The notes: a model not told the origin generated them from the letters alone. 64,000 bases of DNA from Streptomyces sp. ADI95-17 (GCF_003846175.1 NZ_ML123050.1:293379-357378); one strand, 5' to 3'; counted from the stretch's first letter, positions 26,111 through 35,384 are shown. Program-made: numbers and translations.

Positions 26111-27436
26111 TCAGCGAAGCCCGTAGTAGAGCGAGTTGTGTGCCGTGTCCGGCAGGTACAGCACGTCGTTGCCGTCCGAGTCCCGCCGTACCGCGAGCCG
26201 GTCCGCAGTCACGCCCGGCGCAGCGGACTCCGCGGTCCAGGTCCCGTCAGCCGTCTGCGTCGCGGCGAAGACGCGGTCGGTGCCGGAGCCGGTGACGTAG
26301 TAGATCCGCTTGGTGTCCGTCTCGTCCCAGGTGATGCCGAGGGCCGCGGCGGTCTGACCACCGGCGTAAACGGTCTTGCGGACCCAGTCGCTGCCGCTCG
26401 GATACGCGTAGTACACACGGAAGTTGCCGCCGCTGTCGGCCGAGCGGTAGCGGTAGGCGACCTTCGGGGTGGAGCCGTCGAGGGTGAGCTTGGCGCTCTG
26501 CACCGCCGGACCCGTGTAGGCGTTGTCGATGCTCCACTCCTCACCTGTGGTGAGCTCCTGGATCACATCGGACGTGGCGGGTGTCACCGGGGTGGTGACG
26601 GCCGCGCCCGTGCTGTCCGCGAAGGCGCCGGTCGACGGGTCGTAGCTCAGGTAGGAGAGCTGGTGCCGGAACCCGGTCGCGGGGGCCTTGGCCCACTCGT
26701 ACAGGAGATGTACGCGGCCTGCGGCGTCCACGGTCAGGTCGTCGGGGTAAACGGAGCGGTTCAGCGCGCCCGCGAAGGTGGCCACTACGCTCCAGCGCGC
26801 GGCGGCGTTGTCCCAGCGGTACAGCTTTCCCGGACGTTGGTCGGAACCGGCGCCGACGCGGGCGGCCAGGTACAGATCACCGTTGGGCGCGGTGGTCACG
26901 ACCGGGTAGGTGATGCCCACGCCCTGGTCGGGCAGTTCGGACGCGTGATCCGTGACGTCCCCGCCGGGGGCTTCGGTGCGGAAGTAGCGCCAGGGATCGG
27001 CGTGCATGGAGGCGAACACATGCAGACGGCCACTGCCGTCGCGTGCGGCGGACGACTGGTTGTGACCGTTGTCGTCGGGGAACTCGGCCTGCTGTCCGCT
27101 CTTGTCGAGCAGCGGCAGACGGCTCCACACCCCGTCCGGGTCGCGCCGCGCGATGGCCGGACGGTGCGTGGCGGCCGTCGAGCCGGGCTCGTTGAAGGCG
27201 AAGTACGTGTACTGGCCGCGCCCCTTGTACGTGGCGACCGGCGTCCACCAGGCGGCCTGGTTCGACGAGTCCATCGCGTACGGGACCTTCTCGATCGCCG
27301 TCGCCGCGGCTGCCGCGGTTGCCGCAGTTGCCGCACGGTCCGTGTCGTCGGCCCGGGCGGCGGCCGGGACGAGCGCGAGCAGGGCGGCCAGGGACGCGGC
27401 TGAGGCGGCGTAGGCGCGTGCCGTGGGACGTCGCAA
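26111..27436 (-). CDS. secreted BNR_4 beta-propeller enzyme (putative polysaccharide lyase/glycosidase)
   Basis: A 441-aa exported protein. The signal peptide is RRPTARAYAASAASLAALLALVPAAARA (cleavage near residue 29). The mature part has repeated propeller blades of the BNR_4 type (WWTPVATYKGRGQYTYFAFNE, GHNQSSAARDGSGRLHVFAS, PNGDLYLAARVG, VDAAGRVHLLYEWA). Families with this domain include ulvan lyases and enzymes releasing rhamnose-glucuronate ends of arabinogalactan. A plant or algal polysaccharide substrate is likely but unproven. The start is TTG 27436, with AAGGAG 6 nt upstream. It lies downstream of the sugar ABC operon, behind its own shared regulatory motif. Confidence 0.8.
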   Translation of the reverse strand: MRRPTARAYAASAASLAALLALVPAAARADDTDRAATAATAAAAATAIEKVPYAMDSSNQAAWWTPVATYKGRGQYTYFAFNEPGSTAATHRPAIARRDPDGVWSRLPLLDKSGQQAEFPDDNGHNQSSAARDGSGRLHVFASMHADPWRYFRTEAPGGDVTDHASELPDQGVGITYPVVTTAPNGDLYLAARVGAGSDQRPGKLYRWDNAAARWSVVATFAGALNRSVYPDDLTVDAAGRVHLLYEWAKAPATGFRHQLSYLSYDPSTGAFADSTGAAVTTPVTPATSDVIQELTTGEEWSIDNAYTGPAVQSAKLTLDGSTPKVAYRYRSADSGGNFRVYYAYPSGSDWVRKTVYAGGQTAAALGITWDETDTKRIYYVTGSGTDRVFAATQTADGTWTAESAAPGVTADRLAVRRDSDGNDVLYLPDTAHNSLYYGLR

Positions 27437-27540
27437 GGTGAACTCCTTCGTGGGGGTGTGGCATGTGGCGGTGAGGCGAACGGGAGTGGCCCCGCAGGTC
27501 GGTACACCCCAGGCACACCCCCTCCGCTGCGCCCGGAATT

Positions 27541-27594
27541 TACAGCAGATCCCAGATCATGAATAGAGGTTGCACAATGCGGAACTTGAATACG
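27541..27594. promoter_or_regulatory. shared regulatory element upstream of the BNR gene
   Basis: This stretch aligns base by base with 31221-31274: TACAGCAGATCCCA against TACAACACATCCCA, followed at the same offset by GGTTGCACAATGCGG (27568-27582) against GGTTGCACAATATGG. TTG-CA-CAA is an imperfect palindrome. A similar site lies before the IclR gene, so this is probably the IclR operator. It lies about 105-160 nt upstream of the BNR start. Confidence 0.65.
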
Positions 27595-27624
27595 TCATAG
27601 GGAAGACGGATGCAGCACTACAAA

Positions 27625-27661
27625 GGGCCCGGTGATGGTCGTTTCGACCTTCACCGGGCCC
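27625..27661 (-). terminator. hairpin terminator of the sugar-ABC operon
   Basis: A 17-bp stem with one mismatch (27625-27641 and 27645-27661) closes a TTT loop, 18 nt past the stop codon of the binding-protein gene. The core GGGCCCGGTGA recurs in the terminator at 33641-33690. Confidence 0.85.
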
Positions 27662-27679
27662 GGAGCGCCGTGCGCCGGC

Positions 27680-28981
27680 TCAGCGCCTGATGAGGGCGGC
27701 GACCTCCTCGCCAGCCTTCTTCATCGCGTCCTTCGGCTTCGACTTGCCGACCAGGACCGCCTGGACCTGCTTGGCCACGGCCTCCTCGATCTGGGCGTTC
27801 TGCGCGAACTGCCAGAACGGGCTGCCGGTCGCCGTGTCGGTGATCTTCTCGGTCCACTCGGTGGTGAAGGTGTCCTGGGCGACCTTCGGGTCGGACAGGC
27901 CCACCGTGGTGGACGGCGGCAGGGCGCGGGAGGCGAAGTACTCGGTGGTGGTGGCGCGGTCCGAAGTGGTGTGCAGCGCGAACTCCGTCGCCGCGTCCTG
28001 TCCCTTGCCCTTGACGATCGCGATCACGCCGCCCCACAGCAGCGCCTGCGGAGTGTCTCCGGAGCGCAGCACCGGACGCTTCATCGGCTGCATCGCGTCG
28101 GCCAGCGTCTTGTCCTTGGACTGCGCCGAGGTCACGCCCTTGCCGATGATGGCGTCGTCGTAGAAGGCCGCCTTGCCCTGCCCGAACAGGGCGCGCGCGT
28201 CGAACCGGTCCACGTCCGAGGCGATCAGCTTCTCGTCGTGCAGCTTCTTGTACCAGGTGACCGCGTCGATGGAGGCGTCGTCGCCGATGGTCACCTCGTC
28301 GCCGTCCATGAGCGTGCAGCCGAAGGTCTGCATCCACGGGAAGATGTCCTTGAGCTGCGCGACCTTCGTGGCCGCGGCGTAGGGCACGATGCCGTTGCCG
28401 AGCCCCTTCAGCTCCCGCAGCGCGCCCTCGAACTCCTCGATGGTGGTGGGGTGCTTCTTGATGCCCGCCTTCTCCAGGAGCTTGGAGTTGGCGATCACGC
28501 CGATCGAGCCGGTGTTCCACGGCAGGCCGTACTGCTTGCCGTCGTACATGCCGCTCTCCAGCGCCACGTTCGTGTATCCCCCCTTCATGGCCGTGGAGTC
28601 GAGTTCGGCGAGCTTGCCCATCTGCGCGATCGCGGCGAGCCAGGCGATGTCGAGGTGCACCGCGCCGGTCGTCTCCCCACCGCCGAGCTTCAGGGTGAGC
28701 TGGCTCAGGTACTCGTTGTACGGGTACGAGACCGCGCGGATCCTGGAGCCCTCGGCCTTCTCCCACGCCTTGATGATCTTCTCGATGGAGGGCTTGGCGG
28801 CCTCCTCGTTGAGCGACCAGGAGGTGAAGTCGAAGTCCTTGGACTTCGTGTCGCCCCCGTTCGAGGAGGTGCTGGCGCCGGACGGTGCGCAGGCGCCCAG
28901 CGCACCGGCTCCGGCCACACTGAGCGCGCCGATGCCGAACATACGCAGCGCGCCGCGCCGGCTGATGCCAGAGGTGGTCAT
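27680..28981 (-). CDS. sugar ABC transporter substrate-binding lipoprotein
   Basis: A 433-aa extracellular solute-binding protein, family 1 (CUT1 type). The N-terminus has twin arginines (GISRRGALRMFG) and a lipobox ALGAC with C31, so it is Tat-type exported and lipid-anchored. Family signs include EKAEGSRIRAVSYPYNEYLSQL, YGLPWNTGSIGVIANSKLLEKAG and ALLWGGVIAIVKGKG. It would bind an oligosaccharide from the BNR enzyme. ATG 28981 has GGAGAG upstream. The longer open frame is out of register with the permease gene. Third gene of the ABC operon. No ATPase is encoded here, so a shared MsiK-type ATPase probably powers it. Confidence 0.92.
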   Translation of the reverse strand: MTTSGISRRGALRMFGIGALSVAGAGALGACAPSGASTSSNGGDTKSKDFDFTSWSLNEEAAKPSIEKIIKAWEKAEGSRIRAVSYPYNEYLSQLTLKLGGGETTGAVHLDIAWLAAIAQMGKLAELDSTAMKGGYTNVALESGMYDGKQYGLPWNTGSIGVIANSKLLEKAGIKKHPTTIEEFEGALRELKGLGNGIVPYAAATKVAQLKDIFPWMQTFGCTLMDGDEVTIGDDASIDAVTWYKKLHDEKLIASDVDRFDARALFGQGKAAFYDDAIIGKGVTSAQSKDKTLADAMQPMKRPVLRSGDTPQALLWGGVIAIVKGKGQDAATEFALHTTSDRATTTEYFASRALPPSTTVGLSDPKVAQDTFTTEWTEKITDTATGSPFWQFAQNAQIEEAVAKQVQAVLVGKSKPKDAMKKAGEEVAALIRR

Positions 28982-29049
28982 GGTCTCTCCATGGGGGAGT
29001 GAGCGGAAGGGAAGGGTGTGGGGGGAGGGTGCGGGAGGGTCCCGCGGGG

Positions 29050-29970
29050 TCAGCTCTTGACCGAACCGGCGGTCATGCCGCCGACGAGGTAGCGCTGCAG
29101 GAACATGAAGGCGATGACCACGGGGATGGAGACGACGAGCGAGGCTGCCATCAGCTCGGGCCAGGCGGTCTGGAACTCGCCGATGTAGGTGGAGACGAGG
29201 CCGGGCGGCAGGGTCTGCTTCTCCTTGTCGGCCAGCGTCACCGCGAAGATGAAGTCGTTCCAGCCTCGGACGAAGGCGAACAGGCCGGCGGCGATCATTC
29301 CGGGCGCGGCCAGCGGCGCCACGATGGAGTGCAGCGTCCGCCACCGGGACGCGCCGTCGATGGACGCGGCTTCCAGCAGGGCGTCCGGAATGGTGTCGAA
29401 GATGCCCTTCAGCATCCAGACGCACAGCGGCATCGTGAACGTGGTGAAGGACAGCACCAGAGCGGTGTACGTGTTCAGCAGGCCGAAGCTGGAGAAGACG
29501 GCGTACAGCGTCACCAGCAGGACCGCCTGGGGGAACATCTGGGAGGCCAGCACCAGGTGCATCAGCGACCGGCGTCCGCGGTAGCGGAACTTGGAGAACG
29601 AGTAGCCCATGTACGTGGCGACGACCACGCTCAGCACGGCGGTGATCGAGGCCACGATGAGGGAGTTGACCAGGTACTTGATCAGCTGGTCGTTCTCGGC
29701 GAGGGCCGTGAAGTTACTGAAGGTGATCTCGGTGGGGATGAGCTTCGGAGGGAACTGGAAGGTCTGCTCGGGGCTGCTCAGGGCGGTGGCCAGCAGCCAG
29801 TAGATCGGCAGCATGCCGAAGGCGCCGATCACCAGGACCGCGGTCCAGGCCGCGATCCGCGAGCGCAGCAGGTCCTTGCGGATCCGGCGCCGCGAGGTGC
29901 GCCCGGCGGACGTGGTGTGCGGCCTCAGCCGTTCGGTGCCGGACAGCGGGGTGGAGGTCGTGGAGGTCAT
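29050..29970 (-). CDS. carbohydrate ABC transporter permease (MalG-like)
   Basis: A 306-aa permease with a cytoplasmic basic tail (RRRIRKDLLRSRIAA), about six membrane helices and the EAA loop EAASIDGASRWRTLHSIVAPLAAPG. It also has the MalG-type end VAFMFLQRYLVGGMTAGSVKS. ATG 29970 overlaps the stop of the preceding permease by 4 nt. Confidence 0.93.
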   Translation of the reverse strand: MTSTTSTPLSGTERLRPHTTSAGRTSRRRIRKDLLRSRIAAWTAVLVIGAFGMLPIYWLLATALSSPEQTFQFPPKLIPTEITFSNFTALAENDQLIKYLVNSLIVASITAVLSVVVATYMGYSFSKFRYRGRRSLMHLVLASQMFPQAVLLVTLYAVFSSFGLLNTYTALVLSFTTFTMPLCVWMLKGIFDTIPDALLEAASIDGASRWRTLHSIVAPLAAPGMIAAGLFAFVRGWNDFIFAVTLADKEKQTLPPGLVSTYIGEFQTAWPELMAASLVVSIPVVIAFMFLQRYLVGGMTAGSVKS

Positions 29971-30896
29971 CGGGCGTCGCCCTTCCGCTCGGTGATCCTG
30001 AGGTACACGGCGACGAGGATGAGCAGGAGCAGCATCCACAGTCCGCCCAGCGCGGTCGCCCGGCCGATGTCGAAGCCCTTGAAGGCGGTCTGGTACACGG
30101 CGGTCGCGAAGGTCTCGGTGGAGCCTGCCGGGCCGCCGCCGGTGAGCACGTAGATGGTGTCGAAGTGCTGGAAGTTCCAGATGAACTCCAGGAGCAGCAC
30201 GATCGAGGCGACACCGCGGACCTGCGGCCAGGTGACGGCGAAGAAGCGACGGATCGAGCCCGCCCCGTCCATGGAGGCCGCCTCGTGCAGTTCCTTGGGA
30301 ACGGTCTGCAGACCGGCCAGCAGCATCACCATCATCCAGGGGAAGCTCGCCCAGGTCTTGGTGATGATGACGGCGAGCATGGCGGTGCCGGGCTGGCCGA
30401 GCCAGGAGATGGACTCCTCGATGATCCCGGCCTTCATGAGGATGCCGTTCAGCACGCCGTAGTTCGCGTTGAAGATCCACATCCACAGGAAGGAGATCAC
30501 CACGCCGGGGATCACCCACGGGAACAGGAACAGGCCGCGCAGGAAGCCGCTGCCCTTCAGGCCCGAGTTCAGCGCGAGCGCGAGCGCGAAGCCGATCACG
30601 AAGGGCACGATCGTCGCGCCGACGGTGAAGACCAGCGTCTGCTTGAGGATCGTGAGGAAGTCGCCGTCCAGCCAGTAGGCGAAGTTCTCCAGGCCGACGA
30701 ACTCCCGGCCCGGCAGCCGCAGGTCCTGCTTGAAGAAGCCGGTGAACAGCGCCGAGACCAGCGGGTAGACGATGATCGTCGCGAACAGCGCGATCCCCGG
30801 GGCGGTCAGCAGCAGTGCGAACGCGCCGTTGGAGAGCCGCCCGCCGGCCCGCTCACGGCGTGGAGCGGCCTTCTGGGGAGGTGCGGCCGTACTCAT
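29967..30896 (-). CDS. carbohydrate ABC transporter permease (MalF-like)
   Basis: A 309-aa permease. An N-terminal helix (FALLLTAPGIALFATIIVYPLVSALFTGFF) is followed by FVGLENFAYWL, five further helices and the EAA loop HEAASMDGAGSIRRFFAVTWPQVRG. First gene of the sugar-import operon. ATG 30896 follows GAGAGGA by 7 nt. The promoter region upstream contains a copy of the GTTGCA-type motif at 31064-31077. Confidence 0.93.
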   Translation of the reverse strand: MSTAAPPQKAAPRRERAGGRLSNGAFALLLTAPGIALFATIIVYPLVSALFTGFFKQDLRLPGREFVGLENFAYWLDGDFLTILKQTLVFTVGATIVPFVIGFALALALNSGLKGSGFLRGLFLFPWVIPGVVISFLWMWIFNANYGVLNGILMKAGIIEESISWLGQPGTAMLAVIITKTWASFPWMMVMLLAGLQTVPKELHEAASMDGAGSIRRFFAVTWPQVRGVASIVLLLEFIWNFQHFDTIYVLTGGGPAGSTETFATAVYQTAFKGFDIGRATALGGLWMLLLLILVAVYLRITERKGDAR

Positions 30897-31063
30897 GGGT
30901 GTGTCCTCTCAAACGGGGCGGGAGCGGGGTTGCAGGGCGTGGCACGGAAGGCCGTGCACCGGCAGCCGGATGCGACGCGGCCGGGCGCGAGTGGTGAGTC
31001 GCGCCGTCCCCTGTTTCGCCCGAGGCCCTGTGTGAATGCCATTGCATGCTCCATTGAACGCAA

Positions 31064-31077
31064 GTTGCAGCATGCGG
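31064..31077. promoter_or_regulatory. candidate IclR-type site before the sugar-import operon
   Basis: GTTGCAGCATGCGG differs at two positions from GTTGCACAATGCGG at 27569-27582. It lies about 170 nt upstream of the first permease. Weaker than the other three sites, but it is the only similar sequence I saw in this gap (30897-31333), which otherwise holds no gene. Confidence 0.45.
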
Positions 31078-31220
31078 GATCGTTCTCCATATCGTGCGAC
31101 GGCGTCAACCCTGTTGGTGAGTGAATCGCCGGTTCTGTGCGGGACCGGCGAAGTCGCCGCACTTGCCATGAGCTGGACCGTCGGCCCGCGGCGACGGTGT
31201 CGTCGGCTGCGCTGGAAACT

Positions 31221-31274
31221 TACAACACATCCCACTGGCTGAACAGTGGTTGCACAATATGGATGTGATGTACG
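31221..31274. promoter_or_regulatory. shared regulatory element upstream of the FAD oxidoreductase gene
   Basis: This is the counterpart of 27541-27594: TACAACACATCCCA, then GGTTGCACAATATGG (31248-31262), with about the same spacing between the two blocks. It ends about 60 nt before GTG 31334, where a promoter-overlapping operator would be expected. Confidence 0.65.
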
Positions 31275-31333
31275 TTCAAGGCCGCTCCGCTGTGGCGGAG
31301 AGAATCCGAGCTTCACATCAAGGAGGCCGCACC

Positions 31334-33634
31334 GTGCGGGAAGAAGAGGTCCATTACGACATCGCCGTCATCGGCGGCGGCCTGGCGGGGACCTGTGCGG
31401 CCATCGCCGCGGCACGGCTCGGCCGGCGCGTCGCGCTGGTCAACAACCGGCCCGTCCTGGGCGGCAATGCCAGCAGCGAGGTCCGAGTCTGGGTCTGCGG
31501 CGCCACCGCCCACGGCGTGCACCGCTGGGCCCGGGAGACCGGCATCATGGGCGAGCTGTACACCGAGAACCAGTTCCGCAATCCCGAAGGCAACCCGTAC
31601 TACTGGGACCAGGTGGTCCTCGACGCGGTCCGGGCCGAGCCGAACATCGACCTGTACCTCAACACCGACGTACGCGAGGTCGAGGCGAGCGGCCCGGACG
31701 ACGCACGCGAGGTGCACTCCTGCACCGGCTGGATGATGGGCTCCGAGCGGCGCATCACCTTCCACGCGCGCCAGTTCCTCGACTGCACCGGCGACGGCCT
31801 GCTCGGCCACCTCGCCGGTGCCCGCTACCGCATCGGCCGCGAGGCCCGCGCGGAGTTCGGCGAGCCCTGGGCACCCGAGGCGGAGGACAAGGCACTGCTC
31901 GGATCGACGATCCTGTTCCACACCAAGGACACGGGCCGGCCGGTGAAGTTCGTGCCGCCCGCCAGCGCCCGCGACCTCACCACCACGCCCATCCTGCGCA
32001 ACCGTGTCCTGCGCACCGGTGACAACGGCTGCGACTACTGGTGGATCGAGTGGGGCGGCGAGCTCGACACCGTCCACGACAACGAACGCATCCGCGACGA
32101 GCTCCAGTCCGTGATCATGGGCATCTGGGACCACATCAAGAACTCGGGCGAGTTCCCGGACGCCGAGAACCTGACCCTGGAGTGGGTCGGCAGCCTCCCC
32201 GGCAAGCGCGAATACCGCCGCTTCCTCGGCGACCACATGCTGACCCAGCAGGACATCCTCGAACAGCGGCAGTTCGCCGACCGCGTCGCCTTCGGCGGCT
32301 GGTCCGTGGACCTCCACCCGGTGCAGGGCATGTACGCCGACGAGCCCGGTGCCCGCCAGCGCTACGCGGACGGCATCTTCCACATCCCGCTGCGCTCCCT
32401 GTACTCGGAGAACGTCACGAACCTCCTGTTCGCCGGGCGCAACATCTCCGCCACCCACATCGCCTTCGGTGCCACCCGTGTCATGGCCACCTGCGCCACG
32501 CTCGGCGAGGCCGCGGGCACGGCCGCCGCGCTCTGCGTCGCCGAGGGCCTCACCCCGCGCGAACTCGCCACGAAACGCCCTGATCTGGTACGCCGCACCC
32601 TGCTGCGGCAGGACGCCTCGGTCATCGGCCTGTACGACGACGACCCCGAGAACCTGGCGCGAACGGCCCGCGTCAGCGCCTCCTCACATCTGAGCCGCCT
32701 GGCCGCCGAGCCCACGCAGACCGCACCCGGCGAGCCTTACCCGCTCACCCGCGACCTCGCGCTGCTGCTGCCCGTGGACCCCGCGCTGGACACGGTCGAC
32801 CTGCTCGTCCACGGCGTCCCGGGCGAGCCGGCGAGTGAACTCACCGTGGAGCTGTGGAGCACCGGCCGCCCCGAGAACGCGGTCCCGGTCGACCACCTGC
32901 TCACCACCACGGTCACCGTGCCGGCCGACGGCCCCCACTGGGTCACGGCCCGCCTGGGCCACCGCCCGGACGCTCCGGAGAACGTCGTCCTGATCGTGCG
33001 CGCCTGCCCGGGTGCCGCGCTGGTCCTCGTCCCCGAGCGCACCGACGGCGTCCTCGCACTGCGCAGCAGGGCCGAGGGGGACGAGGCCGTCGACCACGAC
33101 ATTCCGGAGGAAGACGGCCAGCTGGTCCTGGAATGGCAGGCCCGCGGCCTGCGCCGCCGGACCTTCGGCTTCCGCGCCGCCCCGGACACCGGTGCATTCC
33201 TGCCGGAGCGGGCCGTCGGCGGATTCCAGCGCGCTTACGGAGGCCCGCAGATGTGGTCGTCCGAGCTGCTGCCCGACCCGGACCGGGCCGAGCAATGGCT
33301 GAGCCTGGAGTGGGACGAGGAGCAGCAGCTCACCGAGACACGTGTGGTGTTCGACGACGACATCGACGAGTACCTCAACAACCTGCACCGCCACCGCACC
33401 CCGTTCGAGGTGATGCCGGAACTGGTCCGCGACTACCGCATCCAGAGCCGCGAGCCCGACGGCACCTGGAACACGGTGCTGACGGTGGAGGGCAACCGCC
33501 GCCGCCACCGCGTGCACCCGCTGAGCGGTGCGGACGGCGGGCCTCTGCGCACCGACGCGCTGCGGCTCGTGGTGGACGCGACGCACGGCGCGCGGCACGC
33601 GCACGTGATCGCGTTCAAGGCGTACGGAGCATAG
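31334..33634 (+). CDS. FAD-dependent oxidoreductase (PF12831 type), carbohydrate locus
   Basis: A 766-aa protein. The N-terminal FAD-binding Rossmann motif is DIAVIGGGLAGTCAAIAAARLG (about 9-30), with LGGNASSEVRVWVCG after it and the second dinucleotide segment VTNLLFAGRNISATHIAFGATRVMATCATLGEAAGTAAALC near 360-400. The C-terminal third is beta-rich and may bind sugar. PF12831 proteins often sit in polysaccharide loci, and the substrate is probably the released sugar acid or oligosaccharide. GTG 31334 follows a strong AAGGAGG at 8 nt. Sixteen codons at the front of the longer frame overlap the operator. Its 3' end faces the IclR gene across a shared terminator. Confidence 0.85.
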   Translation: MREEEVHYDIAVIGGGLAGTCAAIAAARLGRRVALVNNRPVLGGNASSEVRVWVCGATAHGVHRWARETGIMGELYTENQFRNPEGNPYYWDQVVLDAVRAEPNIDLYLNTDVREVEASGPDDAREVHSCTGWMMGSERRITFHARQFLDCTGDGLLGHLAGARYRIGREARAEFGEPWAPEAEDKALLGSTILFHTKDTGRPVKFVPPASARDLTTTPILRNRVLRTGDNGCDYWWIEWGGELDTVHDNERIRDELQSVIMGIWDHIKNSGEFPDAENLTLEWVGSLPGKREYRRFLGDHMLTQQDILEQRQFADRVAFGGWSVDLHPVQGMYADEPGARQRYADGIFHIPLRSLYSENVTNLLFAGRNISATHIAFGATRVMATCATLGEAAGTAAALCVAEGLTPRELATKRPDLVRRTLLRQDASVIGLYDDDPENLARTARVSASSHLSRLAAEPTQTAPGEPYPLTRDLALLLPVDPALDTVDLLVHGVPGEPASELTVELWSTGRPENAVPVDHLLTTTVTVPADGPHWVTARLGHRPDAPENVVLIVRACPGAALVLVPERTDGVLALRSRAEGDEAVDHDIPEEDGQLVLEWQARGLRRRTFGFRAAPDTGAFLPERAVGGFQRAYGGPQMWSSELLPDPDRAEQWLSLEWDEEQQLTETRVVFDDDIDEYLNNLHRHRTPFEVMPELVRDYRIQSREPDGTWNTVLTVEGNRRRHRVHPLSGADGGPLRTDALRLVVDATHGARHAHVIAFKAYGA

Positions 33635-33640
33635 CGGCAC

Positions 33641-33690
33641 GGCGAAGGGGCCCGGTGAAGGTTGTTCTACCTTCGCCGGGCCCCTTCGCC
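33641..33690. terminator. bidirectional hairpin terminator
   Basis: A 22-bp stem with one mismatch (33641-33662 and 33669-33690) and a 6-nt loop sits between the convergent FAD oxidoreductase and IclR genes. Its GGGCCCGGTGAAGGT core matches the terminator at 27625. Confidence 0.88.
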
Positions 33691-33697
33691 ATGCGGT

Positions 33698-34486
33698 TCA
33701 GAGGACGCCGAGTGCCTGGCTGATGGCGTCGGCGGCTTCGATGACCTCACGGGTGAGGGCGAGACGCTGCCCGTTGGTTTCGGTGTGGTTGCCGAGGAGG
33801 GAGGCCGGGCCCCACAGGGAGATGGCGGCGACGACGTCGCCCGAGGCGTCGCGGACGGGCGCGGCAAGGGAAGCCCGGCCCAGGGCTCGTTCCTCGGCTT
33901 CGATCGCGTAGCCGGTGCGACGGACCGTGTCGATCTCGTCGTCGAGGAGGTCGTGGCTGGTGGTCGTGTAGTCGGTGTGTGCCGCGAGCGGCTCGGGAAG
34001 CAGCTTGCGGCGCTCCTTGGGCGTGAGGCCGGTGAGAAGACATTTGCCGATGCTGGTGGCGTGCAACGGAGCCGTGTGCCCGGCCTGCGTATAGGACTTC
34101 GGGGCACGGTGTCCCTCGAAATTGCACAGGAACATCAGCTCGGAGTCGCGGCGGACGGCGACATTGGCCCCCAGCCCGGTGCGGGTCGCGAGGTCCTGGA
34201 GGACCATGCGGGCCGCGCGGTGGACGGGATGGCGGTTGGTCGCGGTGGCGGCGAGCGGGAGAATCCCGAGGCTGAGGCGGTAGAGGTTGCTGACCGGGTC
34301 GCGTTCGACCATGTCGAGCCGTTCGAGGGTGGACAGGAGCCGAGAGGTGGTGGAAGACCCCAGTCCGGTGAGTTCGGCGACGTCGGAGACGCGTAGTTCG
34401 GCGCGGCCGGCGTCGAGTGCGCGCAGTACCGAGACCGCTCGTTCGACGCTCTGATTCGTCCCGGCATCGGTCGCCCGCGTAGCCAT
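33698..34486 (-). CDS. IclR-family transcriptional regulator
   Basis: A 262-aa regulator. The winged helix (about 10-70) reads QSVERAVSVLRALDAGRAELRVSDVAELTGLGSSTTSRLLSTLERLDMVERDP. The IclR effector domain (about 85-255) includes GLGANVAVRRDSELMFLCNFEG, APLHATSIGKCLLTGL and GYAIEAEERALGRASLAAPVRD. It is likely the regulator of the sugar import, BNR and FAD oxidoreductase genes. ATG 34486 has GAGGAGGG upstream, and a TTGCACAAT site just beyond suggests autoregulation. Confidence 0.92.
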   Translation of the reverse strand: MATRATDAGTNQSVERAVSVLRALDAGRAELRVSDVAELTGLGSSTTSRLLSTLERLDMVERDPVSNLYRLSLGILPLAATATNRHPVHRAARMVLQDLATRTGLGANVAVRRDSELMFLCNFEGHRAPKSYTQAGHTAPLHATSIGKCLLTGLTPKERRKLLPEPLAAHTDYTTTSHDLLDDEIDTVRRTGYAIEAEERALGRASLAAPVRDASGDVVAAISLWGPASLLGNHTETNGQRLALTREVIEAADAISQALGVL

Positions 34487-34502
34487 GACCCTCCTCATTT
34501 TG

Positions 34503-34524
34503 CAAATGGCTTGCACAATCTGCA
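34503..34524. promoter_or_regulatory. candidate IclR operator in its own promoter
   Basis: CAAATGGCTTGCACAATCTG at 34503-34522 contains TTGCACAAT (34511-34519), the same core as at 27570 and 31250, about 25 nt upstream of the IclR start. TTTGCAAATGG next to it may be a second half-site. Confidence 0.6.
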
Positions 34525-35384
34525 TCAGCATATCGCGTCGAGCTGGGAGTGTCCCTGAGTTCCACCGGCTCGCGAAGGACCGGATCCGGGCCCGCGCCGT
34601 CCCACGGGGGACGGCGCACCGGCCGATTCGGCGGCACCCGGAGCCGTCCTTCGCCGAGCAAAGTGCGCGAGGCCGTCTCATCGCGCGTTGATCGCCCGCA
34701 GTATGCCGGGGACAGCTCGTACTCGGAGAGCAGCCCGTAGTGGGCGCGGGCGGAAGACCGGGCAAGGCATCACTGCCCAGCAGAAACACAGTCGGTACGA
34801 TGAGACGTAGAGGCTGGATGCGTCAAACGCCCGCGTTCTCAACGAAGTTGACATGCCCCCTTTTGTCAGCCGACCCATCACCAGGCCGAAAGACACCACA
34901 CCTCAGCCCACCCACCAGCGTCACTGCGGCCGCCTTCGCGAGCCACCGGATACCTAGGCAGGACTGCGCAGTCGGAAGCGTTCGGGGATTCAGGAGTTCG
35001 CTTTGCAGATCAGGCCCATGCGGGAGGGCGACCTCCACTCCACGGAACGCACCTCGGCGGCTGACCTCGGCCACCCCGATGTCCACGGCCGGATATACCT
35101 TTTGCTCTCACCAGCCTGACCGTTCCGCCGGCTGTGCCCCGGACAGGTCGGTCGAGGACGGGCAGACCAGCACGCGGAGCTCCTGGCAGCGCGCAGGGCG
35201 CCGGGAACGGCGCGAAGAGCACGGCGAGGAACAGAAGATCAGACGCGTCTGCCCAGACATCACCCGGACAGGAACGGTTCCACCGAACCTCCTGAACCGA
35301 ACTGCCTGAGCACCCCGTGCGGCGACACAACCACCGCGCTTCATATGACCGAAGCCGCAGTGCAGCGGTGGCTGTCGGTGACAA
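34525..35384. other. intergenic, no gene seen
   Basis: About 860 nt between the IclR promoter and the esterase 3' end. Only low-quality frames are present, such as a plus frame from 34740 rich in P, R and S. No transposase or RNA signal was recognised. Confidence 0.45.
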
